DNA of 25,950 nucleotides from Halomonas halophila (GTDB lineage: Bacteria; Pseudomonadota; Gammaproteobacteria; Pseudomonadales; Halomonadaceae). The stretch lies in NCBI GenBank assembly GCA_002433675.1, contig DJIP01000082.1, forward strand, positions 1 through 25,950, in the 5' to 3' direction. Both the position numbers and the translations under genes were made by a program. This document shows positions 7,979-15,482 of this stretch, piece after piece. Positions within the stretch are counted from its first letter, which is position 1. Every line of letters begins with the position of its first letter. The notes below the pieces were generated by a model that searched no databases, was not told the DNA's origin, and saw nothing but the letters and a program-made list of their open reading frames with translations.

Positions 7979-7993
7979 ATTCATCTGATCAAT
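7979..7993. promoter_or_regulatory. Predicted operator upstream of the fucose transporter gene
   Basis: ATTCATCTGATCAAT is a 15-bp imperfect palindrome centred on one base (6 of 7 arm positions pair). It is near-identical (13 of 15) to the site between the regulator and dehydratase genes at 10207-10221. It lies 42 bp before the transporter start. Confidence 0.6.
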
Positions 7994-8034
7994 TGTCTCG
8001 ATAACCACATACAAATACATACAAGGAGTCACTT

Positions 8035-9381
8035 GTGGATGCATCCTCTACCGCGGCGGCTGAGCAACAGTCGGCGCCGGAAAAGTCCTCTTTTCTGCAC
8101 AGGGGCATGACCGTGCCCTTTGTGCTTATCGTCACCTGCTTTGCCGCCTGGGGTCTCGCCGGCAATCTGACCGACCCCCTGGTGTCGGTGTTCGGCTCGG
8201 TGTTCTCGATGAGCGCGCTGCAGGCGTCACTGGTGCAGTTCGCCTACTACGGCGCCTATTTTGCCCTGGCGATCCCGGCGGCCTGGATCAATTCGCGCCT
8301 GGGTTACAAGGGCGGCGTGCTGATCGGCCTCCTGCTGGCGGCCACCGGCGGGCTTCTGTTCATGCCGGCCTCCCAGATGATGACCTACTCAATGTTCCTG
8401 GTGGCGCTGTTCACCCTGGCGGCCGGGCTGTCGATCCTCGAAACCTCCGCCAATCCCTACGTGATGGCGATGGGCCCGCGTGAGAACGCCACACGGCGGC
8501 TGAATTTCGCCCAGTCCTTCAACCCGGTGGGGTCGAACCTGGGGGTGCTGCTGGCCGCGGTGTTTATCCTGCCCCACGTCAATCCGGCCACCGCCGAGCA
8601 GCGCGCCTCGCTGACCCAGGAGGCGCTGACCGAGATGCAGTCGGCGGAATTGCAGGCGGTGATGGGCCCCTACATCACCCTGGCGCTGGTCTATGTGGTG
8701 ATCGCGATTGCTATTGCCATGGTGCGGGTGCCGCGCCACGAGGCGCTGATGGCGGACCGCAAGAGCGAGACGGTGGCGCTGTCGGGGAGTCGCCTCGGCC
8801 GGCTGGTGCGCAACCGTCGCTACGCCTTCGGGGTGGTGGCGCAGTTCTTCAACGTGGCCGCCCAGACCTGCACCTGGACCTTCACCATCCACTACGTGAC
8901 CGAGGCGCTGGGCGTCGGCAGCGAAGAGGCCGGCTACTGGCTGCAGGCCTCCTTGCTGGTCTTCCTGGTGTCGCGCTTCGTCATGGTCGGTGTCATGGGT
9001 CGGGTGGACCCGCGCAAGCTGATGACCGGGATGTGCGTGCTCGGTGTCGCGCTGTCGCTGGTGGCGGTGTTCAGCGGCAACCTGATCGGGGCGGTGGCCC
9101 TGGTGCTGCTGAGCGCCTGTATCTCGCTGCTGTTCCCCACCATCTACGGCATCTCGCTGGAGGGGCTGGGGCAGGACACCAAGTACGGCGCCGCAGGTCT
9201 TGTGATGGCGATCGTCGGTGGCGCCCTGGTGCCGCTGGCCCAGGGCTGGCTGATCGATATCACCTCGGCCCAGACCAGCTACCTGGTGGTGGCGGTGTGC
9301 TTCGCGGTGATCGTGGCCTTCGGCGTCTATGTGCAGCGTCATCCGCGGCCCGAGACCAGCAACGAGGGTGATCTGGCCTGA
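8035..9381 (+). CDS. fucP: L-fucose:proton symporter, FHS family
   Basis: This 448-residue inner-membrane carrier is expected to import L-fucose with a proton. It begins at GTG 8035, with AAGGAG at 8023-8028. The sequence shows about 12 hydrophobic spans. It has the FucP signatures WGLAGNLTDPL (Asn44, Asp47) and LETSANPYV (Glu136), which correspond to the Asp and Glu known to couple protons in E. coli FucP. The motif RRLNFAQSFNPVGSNLG is also typical of the family. Length is close to that of E. coli FucP (438). It stands alone on the plus strand, convergent with the regulator gene 27 bp downstream, and carries the palindromic operator in front of it. FHS members can also carry other hexoses; the adjoining fucose pathway favours fucose. 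Confidence 0.85.
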   Translation: MDASSTAAAEQQSAPEKSSFLHRGMTVPFVLIVTCFAAWGLAGNLTDPLVSVFGSVFSMSALQASLVQFAYYGAYFALAIPAAWINSRLGYKGGVLIGLLLAATGGLLFMPASQMMTYSMFLVALFTLAAGLSILETSANPYVMAMGPRENATRRLNFAQSFNPVGSNLGVLLAAVFILPHVNPATAEQRASLTQEALTEMQSAELQAVMGPYITLALVYVVIAIAIAMVRVPRHEALMADRKSETVALSGSRLGRLVRNRRYAFGVVAQFFNVAAQTCTWTFTIHYVTEALGVGSEEAGYWLQASLLVFLVSRFVMVGVMGRVDPRKLMTGMCVLGVALSLVAVFSGNLIGAVALVLLSACISLLFPTIYGISLEGLGQDTKYGAAGLVMAIVGGALVPLAQGWLIDITSAQTSYLVVAVCFAVIVAFGVYVQRHPRPETSNEGDLA

Positions 9382-9408
9382 GCTGGCGTCTCTTGAACTG
9401 GCAGCGCC

Positions 9409-10137
9409 TTAACGCGAATCGGGGGTGTCCCGCAGCACCACGGCGACCTGAGCGAGGTGAGTCTGCATGGCGGCATGGGCGCCCCTGGGGTCGCCGGCGA
9501 CAACGGCATTGAGGATGGCCAGGTGCTCCTGGTGGGTGATGGCGATACGACCGCCGAGGTGGATCGATTGCCACAGCCGCATCCGCAGGGTCGGCCGCGA
9601 CAGTGCCTCGAGCAGGGCGACCAGCACGGGGTTGCGGGAAATCCTCGCCAGGCTGAGGTGGAACTCCAGGTCGGCGGCCATGGCGCCTTCGTGGTCCAGC
9701 GCCTGGATGGCGGGCTCGGCCTCGGCCAGTACGGCCTTCAGGCGCTCGATGTCCTCGTCGGTTCGGCGCAGCGCCGCCACCGCCGCGGCCTCCACCTCCA
9801 GCGCCTGGCGCACATTGTGCAGGTCGCGGGACGAGGTCCCGGCCTGGATGCCCGCCCAGAACTCCAGGGGCTTCAGCAGCAGCCCCGGGTCCAGCGAGGT
9901 AACGGTGGTGCCGGAGCCCTGGCGGGTCTCGAGGATGCCCATGGCGACCAGCGCCCTGACCCCTTCACGCAGTGAGCTGCGCGAGACAGCGAAGCGGGTG
10001 GCGAGGATCGACTCGACGGGCAGGCGGTCGCCGGAAGCGATTTCACCGGAGACGATCATCTCCTGGATGCCTTGCACCACCACCTCGTACTGGGAGGGGC
10101 GGCGTTGGTCGCTTTCGGACGGGGGCGGCGGCGTCAT
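9409..10137 (-). CDS. FadR-family (GntR/FCD) regulator of the fucose genes
   Basis: This 242-residue repressor-type protein has an N-terminal winged helix (about residues 15-80, with GDRLPVESILATRFAVSRSSLREGVRAL and GSGTTV). A C-terminal all-helical FCD ligand domain (about 95-235) carries the probable metal ligands Asp156 (DLEFH), His160, His205 (QEHLAI) and His227 (MQTHL). The ATG at 10137 was chosen because GGAG precedes it at about 8 nt; a longer form from 10179 has no ribosome site. It is divergent from the dehydratase operon, and the predicted operator 10207-10221 lies between the two starts, so autoregulation and control of the whole island are likely. FCD regulators usually sense a small acid; fuconate or 2-keto-3-deoxyfuconate would fit, but the ligand is inferred. 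Confidence 0.85.
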   Translation of the reverse strand: MTPPPPSESDQRRPSQYEVVVQGIQEMIVSGEIASGDRLPVESILATRFAVSRSSLREGVRALVAMGILETRQGSGTTVTSLDPGLLLKPLEFWAGIQAGTSSRDLHNVRQALEVEAAAVAALRRTDEDIERLKAVLAEAEPAIQALDHEGAMAADLEFHLSLARISRNPVLVALLEALSRPTLRMRLWQSIHLGGRIAITHQEHLAILNAVVAGDPRGAHAAMQTHLAQVAVVLRDTPDSR

Positions 10138-10206
10138 GGCAGGGGCTCCGGCTCGGAAGGGGTGATCGAATCCCGCCATTCTATCGAAAACTTCGGCAGC
10201 ACTTTA

Positions 10207-10221
10207 ATACATCTGATGAAT
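10207..10221. promoter_or_regulatory. Predicted operator between the regulator and dehydratase genes
   Basis: ATACATCTGATGAAT is a 15-bp palindrome with a central T (6 of 7 arm positions pair). It shares 13 of 15 bases with the site at 7979-7993. It lies 15 bp before the dehydratase start and 70 bp before the regulator start. A repressor bound here would cover the leader or promoter of the catabolic operon. Confidence 0.6.
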
Positions 10222-10235
10222 CTGGAGGACGATAC

Positions 10236-11558
10236 GTGTCCGTCATCACCTCAATCGAACTGGTGGATCTGCGTTTTCCCACCTCTGACAGCAGCGACGG
10301 CTCCGACGCGGTCAACAAGGACGCCGACTACTCGGCGGCCTATCTCAGGCTGGTCACCGATGACAGCGCGCTCTATGGGTGCGGCTTCACCTTCACCATC
10401 GGTCGCGGCAACGAGATCTGCCTGCAGGCCATGGAGGCCCTCGCCCAGCCGCTGGTCGGCCGGGACGCGGCCGAGGTCTGCCGGTCTCCGGGGGCGGTCT
10501 ATCGTGAACTCGCCGCGGATTCGCAGCTTCGCTGGCTGGGCCCGGACAAGGGGGTGGTGCACCTGGCGCGGGCGGCGGTGATGAACGCCGTCTGGGACCT
10601 GGCGGCCCGGCATGCGGGAGTGCCGCTGTGGCGTCTTGTCTGCGAGATGGAGCCGGAGGTGCTCGTCGAGCAGTTGGATCTCAGCTACCTGGGTGACGTG
10701 CTGAGCGCCGAGGAGGTGGTGGCGATGCTCAAGGAACAGCGGCCCTTCCAGCAGGAGCGCATCGCCGAGCTGAGCGAGCAGGGCTTCCCCTGCTACACCA
10801 CTTCGGCGGGGTGGCTCGGCTATTCGGACGAGAAGCTGGCCCGCCTGTGCCGGGAAGCGATGGACGATGGCTACCGCCATATCAAGCTCAAGGTCGGCGC
10901 CAATCCCGAGGACGACGAGCGTCGCCTGGGGATCGCCCGCTCGGTGATCGGCCCCGACGTGGCGCTGATGATCGACGCCAACCAGGTCTGGGAGGTGCCC
11001 GAGGCCATCGAGCGGGTCGAGGCGCTTTCCCATCACGACCTTTTGTGGATCGAAGAGCCCACCAGCCCGGATGACGTGCTGGGGCATCGCAGCATCGGCG
11101 ATGGCGTGCGTCCGCTCGGCATCGGCGTCGCCACCGGCGAGCATGGCATGAACCGGGTGCTGTTCAAGCAGTTGCTGCAGGCCAACGCGGTCGACTACGT
11201 GCAGATCGACTCCTGCCGTCTTGCCAGCGTCAACGAGATCATCCCGGTGCTGCTGATGGCCAGGAAGTTCGGCAAGCCCGTCTGCCCCCACGCCGGCGGG
11301 GTGGGGCTGTGCGAGCTGGTCAATCACCTGGTGATGATCGACCACATCGCGGTGTCGGGTCCCGTGGACGGGCGGGTGGCCGAATTCGTCGATCACCTGC
11401 ACGAACACTTCGTCGACCCCTGCGTCGTGCGAGATGGCGCCTATACATTGCCGCGTGAGCCGGGGTATTCCGCCGAGATCAAGGCCGAGACGCTGGCGGC
11501 CTGGGCCTGGCCGAACGGCACCGAGTGGACCCGTCGGCGCCAGGCGGTGCCGGCATGA
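10236..11558 (+). CDS. L-fuconate dehydratase, enolase superfamily
   Basis: This 440-residue enzyme removes water from L-fuconate to give 2-keto-3-deoxy-L-fuconate. It starts at GTG 10236 behind GGAGGA (10224-10229); the longer in-frame extension overlaps the regulator gene and is not used. The family's catalytic set is visible: K217xK219 in HIKLKV, metal ligands Asp247 (MIDANQ), Glu273 (WIEEP) and Glu302 (ATGEHG), then Asp325 (QIDS) and His352 (CPHAGG). These positions fall within one residue of those reported for Xanthomonas campestris L-fuconate dehydratase (Lys218/Lys220, His351). It is the first gene of a tightly packed operon of six genes with overlapping start and stop codons. Related sugar-acid dehydratases are the alternative, but the neighbours argue for fuconate. 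Confidence 0.92.
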   Translation: MSVITSIELVDLRFPTSDSSDGSDAVNKDADYSAAYLRLVTDDSALYGCGFTFTIGRGNEICLQAMEALAQPLVGRDAAEVCRSPGAVYRELAADSQLRWLGPDKGVVHLARAAVMNAVWDLAARHAGVPLWRLVCEMEPEVLVEQLDLSYLGDVLSAEEVVAMLKEQRPFQQERIAELSEQGFPCYTTSAGWLGYSDEKLARLCREAMDDGYRHIKLKVGANPEDDERRLGIARSVIGPDVALMIDANQVWEVPEAIERVEALSHHDLLWIEEPTSPDDVLGHRSIGDGVRPLGIGVATGEHGMNRVLFKQLLQANAVDYVQIDSCRLASVNEIIPVLLMARKFGKPVCPHAGGVGLCELVNHLVMIDHIAVSGPVDGRVAEFVDHLHEHFVDPCVVRDGAYTLPREPGYSAEIKAETLAAWAWPNGTEWTRRRQAVPA

Positions 11559-11989
11559 TCCGCGGCCCGCTGCTCAATCCGCCATTGCTCGAGGGCCTGG
11601 CCGCCGCCGGACACGGCGCCAGGGTGCTGGTGGCCGACGCGCTCTATCCGCATTCGACCGGTGCGCCGCCAGCGGCGAGCCGGGTCTACCTCAACCTGTG
11701 CGAGGGCATGGTGCCGGTGCTGTCGGTGATGGAGACGCTGGCCCAGGCGGTGTTCGTGGAAGAGGTCGCCTACATGGCCGACGCCGAGGGCGGCGCCTCC
11801 GAATCGGTGGTCGAGTGCCGCCAGCGGCTGGCCGACCACCGCCATGGGGGAGGCCAGCAGATCGCCTGGTCGAGCCTGGATCGCTGGGCCTTCTATGACG
11901 CCTGCCGCGGCCCCGAGGTGTGCCTGGTGGTGGCCACCGGCGAGTGCCGCCCCTACTCCAACTTTCTGCTGACCATAGGCGTTCCGTGA
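11555..11989 (+). CDS. fucU: L-fucose mutarotase (FucU/RbsD family)
   Basis: This 144-residue protein interconverts the alpha and beta anomers of L-fucose so that the right form reaches the dehydrogenase. The start is the ATG at 11555, which overlaps the dehydratase stop in ATGA. Family features are the N-terminal LNPPLLEGLAAAGHG with the conserved His20, the VADALYP stretch aligned with SDAHFP of E. coli FucU, RWAFYD near the C-terminus, and the closing GECRPYSNFLLTIGV (E. coli has GERAKYGNILLKKGV). The length matches E. coli FucU (140). It is translationally coupled to both neighbours. Other RbsD-like pyranases act on ribose, but the closer match and the context point to fucose. Confidence 0.88.
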   Translation: MIRGPLLNPPLLEGLAAAGHGARVLVADALYPHSTGAPPAASRVYLNLCEGMVPVLSVMETLAQAVFVEEVAYMADAEGGASESVVECRQRLADHRHGGGQQIAWSSLDRWAFYDACRGPEVCLVVATGECRPYSNFLLTIGVP

Positions 11990-12780
11990 TGATCGATACC
12001 CACCTTCACGTCTGGGACACCGGTGCGGTGCGGATTCCCTGGCTCGCCGATGCGGGCCTGCCCGCCAGGGCGCCGATTCCCGATGGCCAGGGCCGCCGTT
12101 ACGTGCTGGTCGAGGCCGACGCCCCGGACCCCGCCGAGGAAGCCGCCTGGCTGATCTCGCTGGCCGAGCAGGACCCGCGGGTCCACGGCGTGGTGGCGAG
12201 CGTCGCGCTGGAGCTTCCCCAGGCCGAGCGGGCGCTGGCGAGTCTGGCCGAGGTGCCCCAGGTGGTCGGCGTCAGACGCCTGTTGCAGGACCGCGAGCTG
12301 TTTGGCTCGACCGCCCTGGTCGAGGGCCTGAAGCGTCTGGCCGACTGGGGCCTGCCCTTCGATGCCTGCGTCAGGGACCGAGAGCTGCCGCGCCTGTTGG
12401 CGTTGCTCGAGCAGGTGCCGGAGCTGACGGTGGTGCTCGACCATATGGGCAAGCCGAACCCGCGTGATGGCGTCGCGCGAGAGGCCTGGCAGCGCAATCT
12501 GGCGCGCCTGGCCGAACTCGACAGGGTCCACTGCAAACTGTCCGGTCTGCCGGCGGAGTGCCGCGACGCCGACGAACTCGAGCGCCACGCCGCAGACATC
12601 GTCGACGTGGCGCTTGAGACCTTCGGTGCCGAGCGCTGCCTACTTGGCAGCGATAGCCCGATCAGTCAGGACCCCAAGGACTGGTGCGAGCGGGTGCTGG
12701 CGCGGGTGCCCGCAGAAAAGCGCCAGGCCGTTGCCGAAGACAACGCCTTGAACATCTATCACAGGAGGGATGCCCGATGA
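11989..12780 (+). CDS. L-fuconolactone hydrolase, amidohydrolase family
   Basis: This 263-residue TIM-barrel hydrolase is expected to open L-fucono-lactone to L-fuconate. The ATG at 11989 shares its A with the mutarotase stop (TGATG). Motifs in order: DTHLHVWD with His5 and His7 of the metal site, VLDHMGKP with His152, KLSGL after beta-strand six, and LGSDSP with the catalytic Asp222. The family more often reads GSDWP at the last site, so the Ser is a small departure. An in-frame start further upstream lies inside the mutarotase gene and is rejected. Members of this group act on several sugar lactones; the surrounding genes assign fuconolactone. Confidence 0.85.
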   Translation: MIDTHLHVWDTGAVRIPWLADAGLPARAPIPDGQGRRYVLVEADAPDPAEEAAWLISLAEQDPRVHGVVASVALELPQAERALASLAEVPQVVGVRRLLQDRELFGSTALVEGLKRLADWGLPFDACVRDRELPRLLALLEQVPELTVVLDHMGKPNPRDGVAREAWQRNLARLAELDRVHCKLSGLPAECRDADELERHAADIVDVALETFGAERCLLGSDSPISQDPKDWCERVLARVPAEKRQAVAEDNALNIYHRRDAR

Positions 12781-13775
12781 CGACATCGCCGATCGCCAGC
12801 CGTCTGCCGCCCAAGCTGCGCCGTGCCTTCGAAGGCCTCGGCGTCGGTGCGGCGCAGTTCGGCAACATGGGCAAGGTCACCCCCGAACAGGACTGTCTGG
12901 CCGCCGTGGACACCGCCTGGGAGCTGGGGCTGAGGTTTTACGACACGGCCCCCCACTATGGGCTCGGGCTGTCTGAACAGCGCCTGGGCAAGGCGCTCAA
13001 GGGGCGCTCGCCGGACGACTACGTCATCTCCACCAAGGTGGGACGCCTGCTGGAGCCCAACCCTTCCCCCCAGGGCAGCGACGAGGCCAACGGTTTCCAC
13101 GTGGCCGATGACCAGACCCGGCGGCGTGATTACACCGCCGATGGCGTCAGGCAGAGCCTGGAGGCCTCGCTTGCGCGCCTCGACATGACGTCGGTGGACA
13201 TCCTCTGGATCCATGACCCGGAAGAGCCCACGGATCGCTTCGAGGAAGCCCTGACAGGGGCCGTCCCCGAGCTCGAACGCCTGCGCGAGCAGGGCCGGAT
13301 CGCGGCCTGGGGCGTGGGCTCCAAGGACGCCGGCATGCTCAAGCGCTTCGTCGATCAGGCAAGGCCCGACCTGATCATGCTGGCCGGTCGCTACACCCTG
13401 CTGGAGCAGGAGCAGACTGGGCTGATGAGTGCCTGCCTGGAACACCAGGTCGGAGTGGTCGCCGTCGGCGCCTTCAATTCGGGCCTGCTGGCGCGTGACG
13501 AGCCTCCCGCCGATGCCTGGTACGAGTACGGCCAGGCACCGCAGGCGGTGCTCGAACGTGCCCGCGAACTCGCCGCAGTGGCGCGAGCCCACGGCGTCAG
13601 CCTGCCGGCGGCGGCGCTGGCCTTCCCGTGGCGCCACCCCGCCGTGGTCAACGTCATGGCCGGAATGCGCTCGCCTGAGCAGGTGAAGCGAAATCATGCA
13701 CTGGCCTCGTGCGATATCCCCGAGGCCTTCTGGAACGAACTGCAGGCGCGAGGCCTGCTGAAGGAGAACACATGA
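12777..13775 (+). CDS. Aldo/keto reductase, probable L-fucose dehydrogenase
   Basis: This 332-residue enzyme probably oxidises L-fucose to the lactone with NAD(P)+, the first step of the pathway. It starts at ATG 12777, overlapping the previous stop in ATGA, behind AGGAGGG (12763-12769). The catalytic tetrad is Asp56 and Tyr61 (FYDTAPHYG), Lys87 (STKVGR) and His146 (WIHDPEE). The SEQRLGKALKG stretch and the long insert after GRLLEPNP are typical of the D-threo-aldose/L-fucose/pyridoxal dehydrogenase branch. In X. campestris-type fucose clusters an aldo/keto reductase fills this role. The sequence alone does not separate the fucose and pyridoxal activities; the operon favours fucose. Confidence 0.83.
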   Translation: MTTSPIASRLPPKLRRAFEGLGVGAAQFGNMGKVTPEQDCLAAVDTAWELGLRFYDTAPHYGLGLSEQRLGKALKGRSPDDYVISTKVGRLLEPNPSPQGSDEANGFHVADDQTRRRDYTADGVRQSLEASLARLDMTSVDILWIHDPEEPTDRFEEALTGAVPELERLREQGRIAAWGVGSKDAGMLKRFVDQARPDLIMLAGRYTLLEQEQTGLMSACLEHQVGVVAVGAFNSGLLARDEPPADAWYEYGQAPQAVLERARELAAVARAHGVSLPAAALAFPWRHPAVVNVMAGMRSPEQVKRNHALASCDIPEAFWNELQARGLLKENT

Positions 13776-14623
13776 AGCTGTTGCGCCGTGGAACGATGGG
13801 TAACGAGATGCCGCTGGTCGAGGTCGAAGGCGTGCTCTATGACGCCTCGCCGGTGGGCGACTTCGGGCCAGGCTTCTGGAAGGACAACGGCGTGGCGCGT
13901 CTTCGCCAGCTGCTGGACGCCGGACGGCTGACCGCCGTCGAGCTTGCCGACGAGGTTCGCCACGGCTCGCCGGTGGCGGCGGTGGGCTCGGTGATCTGCA
14001 TCGGCCAGAACTACGCCGCCCACGCCGCCGAGTCCGGCGCCGAGTCGCCGAAGCAACCCATCGTCTTCTTCAAGACGCCCAACACCGTCGCCGGCCCCGA
14101 CGACACCGTCACCATCGCGCGCGGTTCGGAAAAGACCGACTGGGAGGTCGAGCTCGCCATCGTGATCGGCAGCACCGCCAGCTACTGCGACTCGCTGGAG
14201 GAAGCGGCCAGCCACATCGGTGGCTATGTGCTCGCCAACGATCTGTCGGAGCGCAAGTTCCAGCTCGAGGTCTCCGGCGGCCAGTGGAGCAAGGGCAAGT
14301 GCAGCCCGGGCTATATGCCACTGGGCCCCTGGATCGTGACCGCCGACGCCTTCGATCCCGCCGATGTGGGCCTGCGCTCCTGGGTCAACGGCGAGCCACG
14401 CCAGGACTCCCGCACCTCGGACATGATCTTCGGCTGCGCCGAGATCGTTCGCGATCTGTCGCAGTACATGCAGCTCGAGCCCGGCGACGTCATCTCCACC
14501 GGAACCCCCGAAGGGGTAGCGGTCTCGGGGCGCTTCGACTACCTCAAGCCGGGCGACGTGGTCGAGGTGGAGATCGACGGCCTGGGCCGCCAGCGTCAGA
14601 CATTTCGTGCCTGGGAGGGCTAA
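13772..14623 (+). CDS. 2,4-diketo-3-deoxy-L-fuconate hydrolase, FAH family
   Basis: This 283-residue fumarylacetoacetate-hydrolase-type enzyme is predicted to split 2,4-diketo-3-deoxy-L-fuconate into pyruvate and L-lactate. The ATG at 13772 overlaps the reductase stop in ATGA, with AAGGAG at 13761-13766. The metal site is plain: DWEVELAIVIG gives Glu125 and Glu127, and the NDLSERK stretch gives Asp157. GQNYAAHAAE and STGTPEGV are further family marks. The N-terminal ~70 residues form the small FAH cap domain. It is the last carbon-cutting step of the island. FAH proteins have broad substrates, so the exact substrate rests on context. Confidence 0.87.
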   Translation: MKLLRRGTMGNEMPLVEVEGVLYDASPVGDFGPGFWKDNGVARLRQLLDAGRLTAVELADEVRHGSPVAAVGSVICIGQNYAAHAAESGAESPKQPIVFFKTPNTVAGPDDTVTIARGSEKTDWEVELAIVIGSTASYCDSLEEAASHIGGYVLANDLSERKFQLEVSGGQWSKGKCSPGYMPLGPWIVTADAFDPADVGLRSWVNGEPRQDSRTSDMIFGCAEIVRDLSQYMQLEPGDVISTGTPEGVAVSGRFDYLKPGDVVEVEIDGLGRQRQTFRAWEG

Positions 14624-14626
14624 TCC

Positions 14627-15373
14627 ATGACAGCTCGATTCGAAGGACGGGTGGCCATCGTTACCGGTGGCGCCTCGGGCATCGGTGCGGCGATCGCCGA
14701 GTGCCTGGCCAGTGAGGGCGCCCGCGTCGCCGTACTGGATCGCGAAGATCCCGCCAATCAACACCACTGGGAAGCGTGCGATGTCGCCAGCAGCGAGCAG
14801 GTAGAGCGCGCGGTAACGGCGGTCGCCAGTGCGCTGGGGCGTATCGACATCGTGGTCAACAACGCGGGCATCGGCGCCCAGGGCGACGTCGCGGGCAACC
14901 CGGACGAGGAGTGGGCGCGCGCCTGGGAGGTCAACGTCGCCGGCATGGCGCGGGTGTCTCGGGCGGCGCTGCCTCATCTGCGCGAGTCGGACGCCGCCGC
15001 CATCGTCAATATGGCGTCCATCGCCGCCACCGCGGGGATTCAGCAGAGGGCCCTGTACTCGGCGACCAAGGGCGCCGTGCTGGCCCTGACCAGAGCCATG
15101 GCGGCCGATCACCTGCAACAGGGCATTCGGGTCAACTGTGTCTCGCCCGGCACCGCGGATACCCCCTGGATCGGCCGCTTGCTTGCGCAGGCGCCTGACC
15201 CCGAGGCCGAGCGTGCCGCGCTGGAGGCTCGCCAGCCCCACGGACGGCTGGTCGCCGCCGCCGAGGTGGCCCAGGCGGTGGCCTATCTGGCCGATCCCGC
15301 CAATCGCTCGACGGTGGGGGTCTGCCTGCCGGTGGACGGTGGCATGGACGCCCTGCGCCTGCGTCCGCGCTAG
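14627..15373 (+). CDS. 2-keto-3-deoxy-L-fuconate dehydrogenase, SDR family
   Basis: This 248-residue short-chain dehydrogenase should oxidise C4 of 2-keto-3-deoxy-L-fuconate to the 2,4-diketo acid. The Rossmann motif TGGASGIG (about 13-20), NNAG (78-81), Ser131, and Tyr144/Lys148 in YSATK give a complete SDR active site. Asp38 at the end of the second strand (AVLDRED) favours NAD+ over NADP+. The start ATG at 14627 lies 3 bp after the hydrolase stop behind a GAGGG. It closes the catabolic operon. An alternative is that this SDR oxidises fucose and the aldo/keto reductase does something else, but family placement in known clusters supports the stated order. Confidence 0.87.
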   Translation: MTARFEGRVAIVTGGASGIGAAIAECLASEGARVAVLDREDPANQHHWEACDVASSEQVERAVTAVASALGRIDIVVNNAGIGAQGDVAGNPDEEWARAWEVNVAGMARVSRAALPHLRESDAAAIVNMASIAATAGIQQRALYSATKGAVLALTRAMAADHLQQGIRVNCVSPGTADTPWIGRLLAQAPDPEAERAALEARQPHGRLVAAAEVAQAVAYLADPANRSTVGVCLPVDGGMDALRLRPR

Positions 15374-15406
15374 CCCTGTTCATGTAAAAACCGTTCATGT
15401 CGGTCC

Positions 15407-15433
15407 TCAAGAGTACGCCGGCCTCGCCGATAG
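15407..15433 (+). promoter_or_regulatory. Sigma-28 (FliA) promoter of the degenerate EAL gene
   Basis: TCAAGAGT (15407-15414), exactly 11 nt, then GCCGATAG (15426-15433). The -10 matches 7 of 8 consensus positions and the -35 matches 5 of 8. Two direct copies of GTTCATGT (15378-15385 and 15393-15400) lie just upstream. The start codon is about 50 nt downstream. Confidence 0.72.
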
Positions 15434-15482
15434 TGGTTATATTAGGTAATGCGCACCGCTTACCTCTATCTGGGCAGGGCTC

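Larger units (their letters stand above)
7549..8034. other. 486-bp gap between the flagellin region and the fucose island
   Basis: No gene is supported here. A frame from 7552 to 7782 codes mainly for Ser, Leu, Phe and Pro because it reads through the pyrimidine tract, and it lacks a ribosome site. The right half (about 7780-8034) is AT-rich relative to the surroundings and should hold the promoter of the transporter gene; it includes the palindromic operator at 7979-7993. Confidence 0.65.

Noticed and set aside
13694..15241. 515-codon minus-strand open frame
   Set aside because: It is antisense to the FAH hydrolase and SDR genes, both of which have complete active-site motifs.
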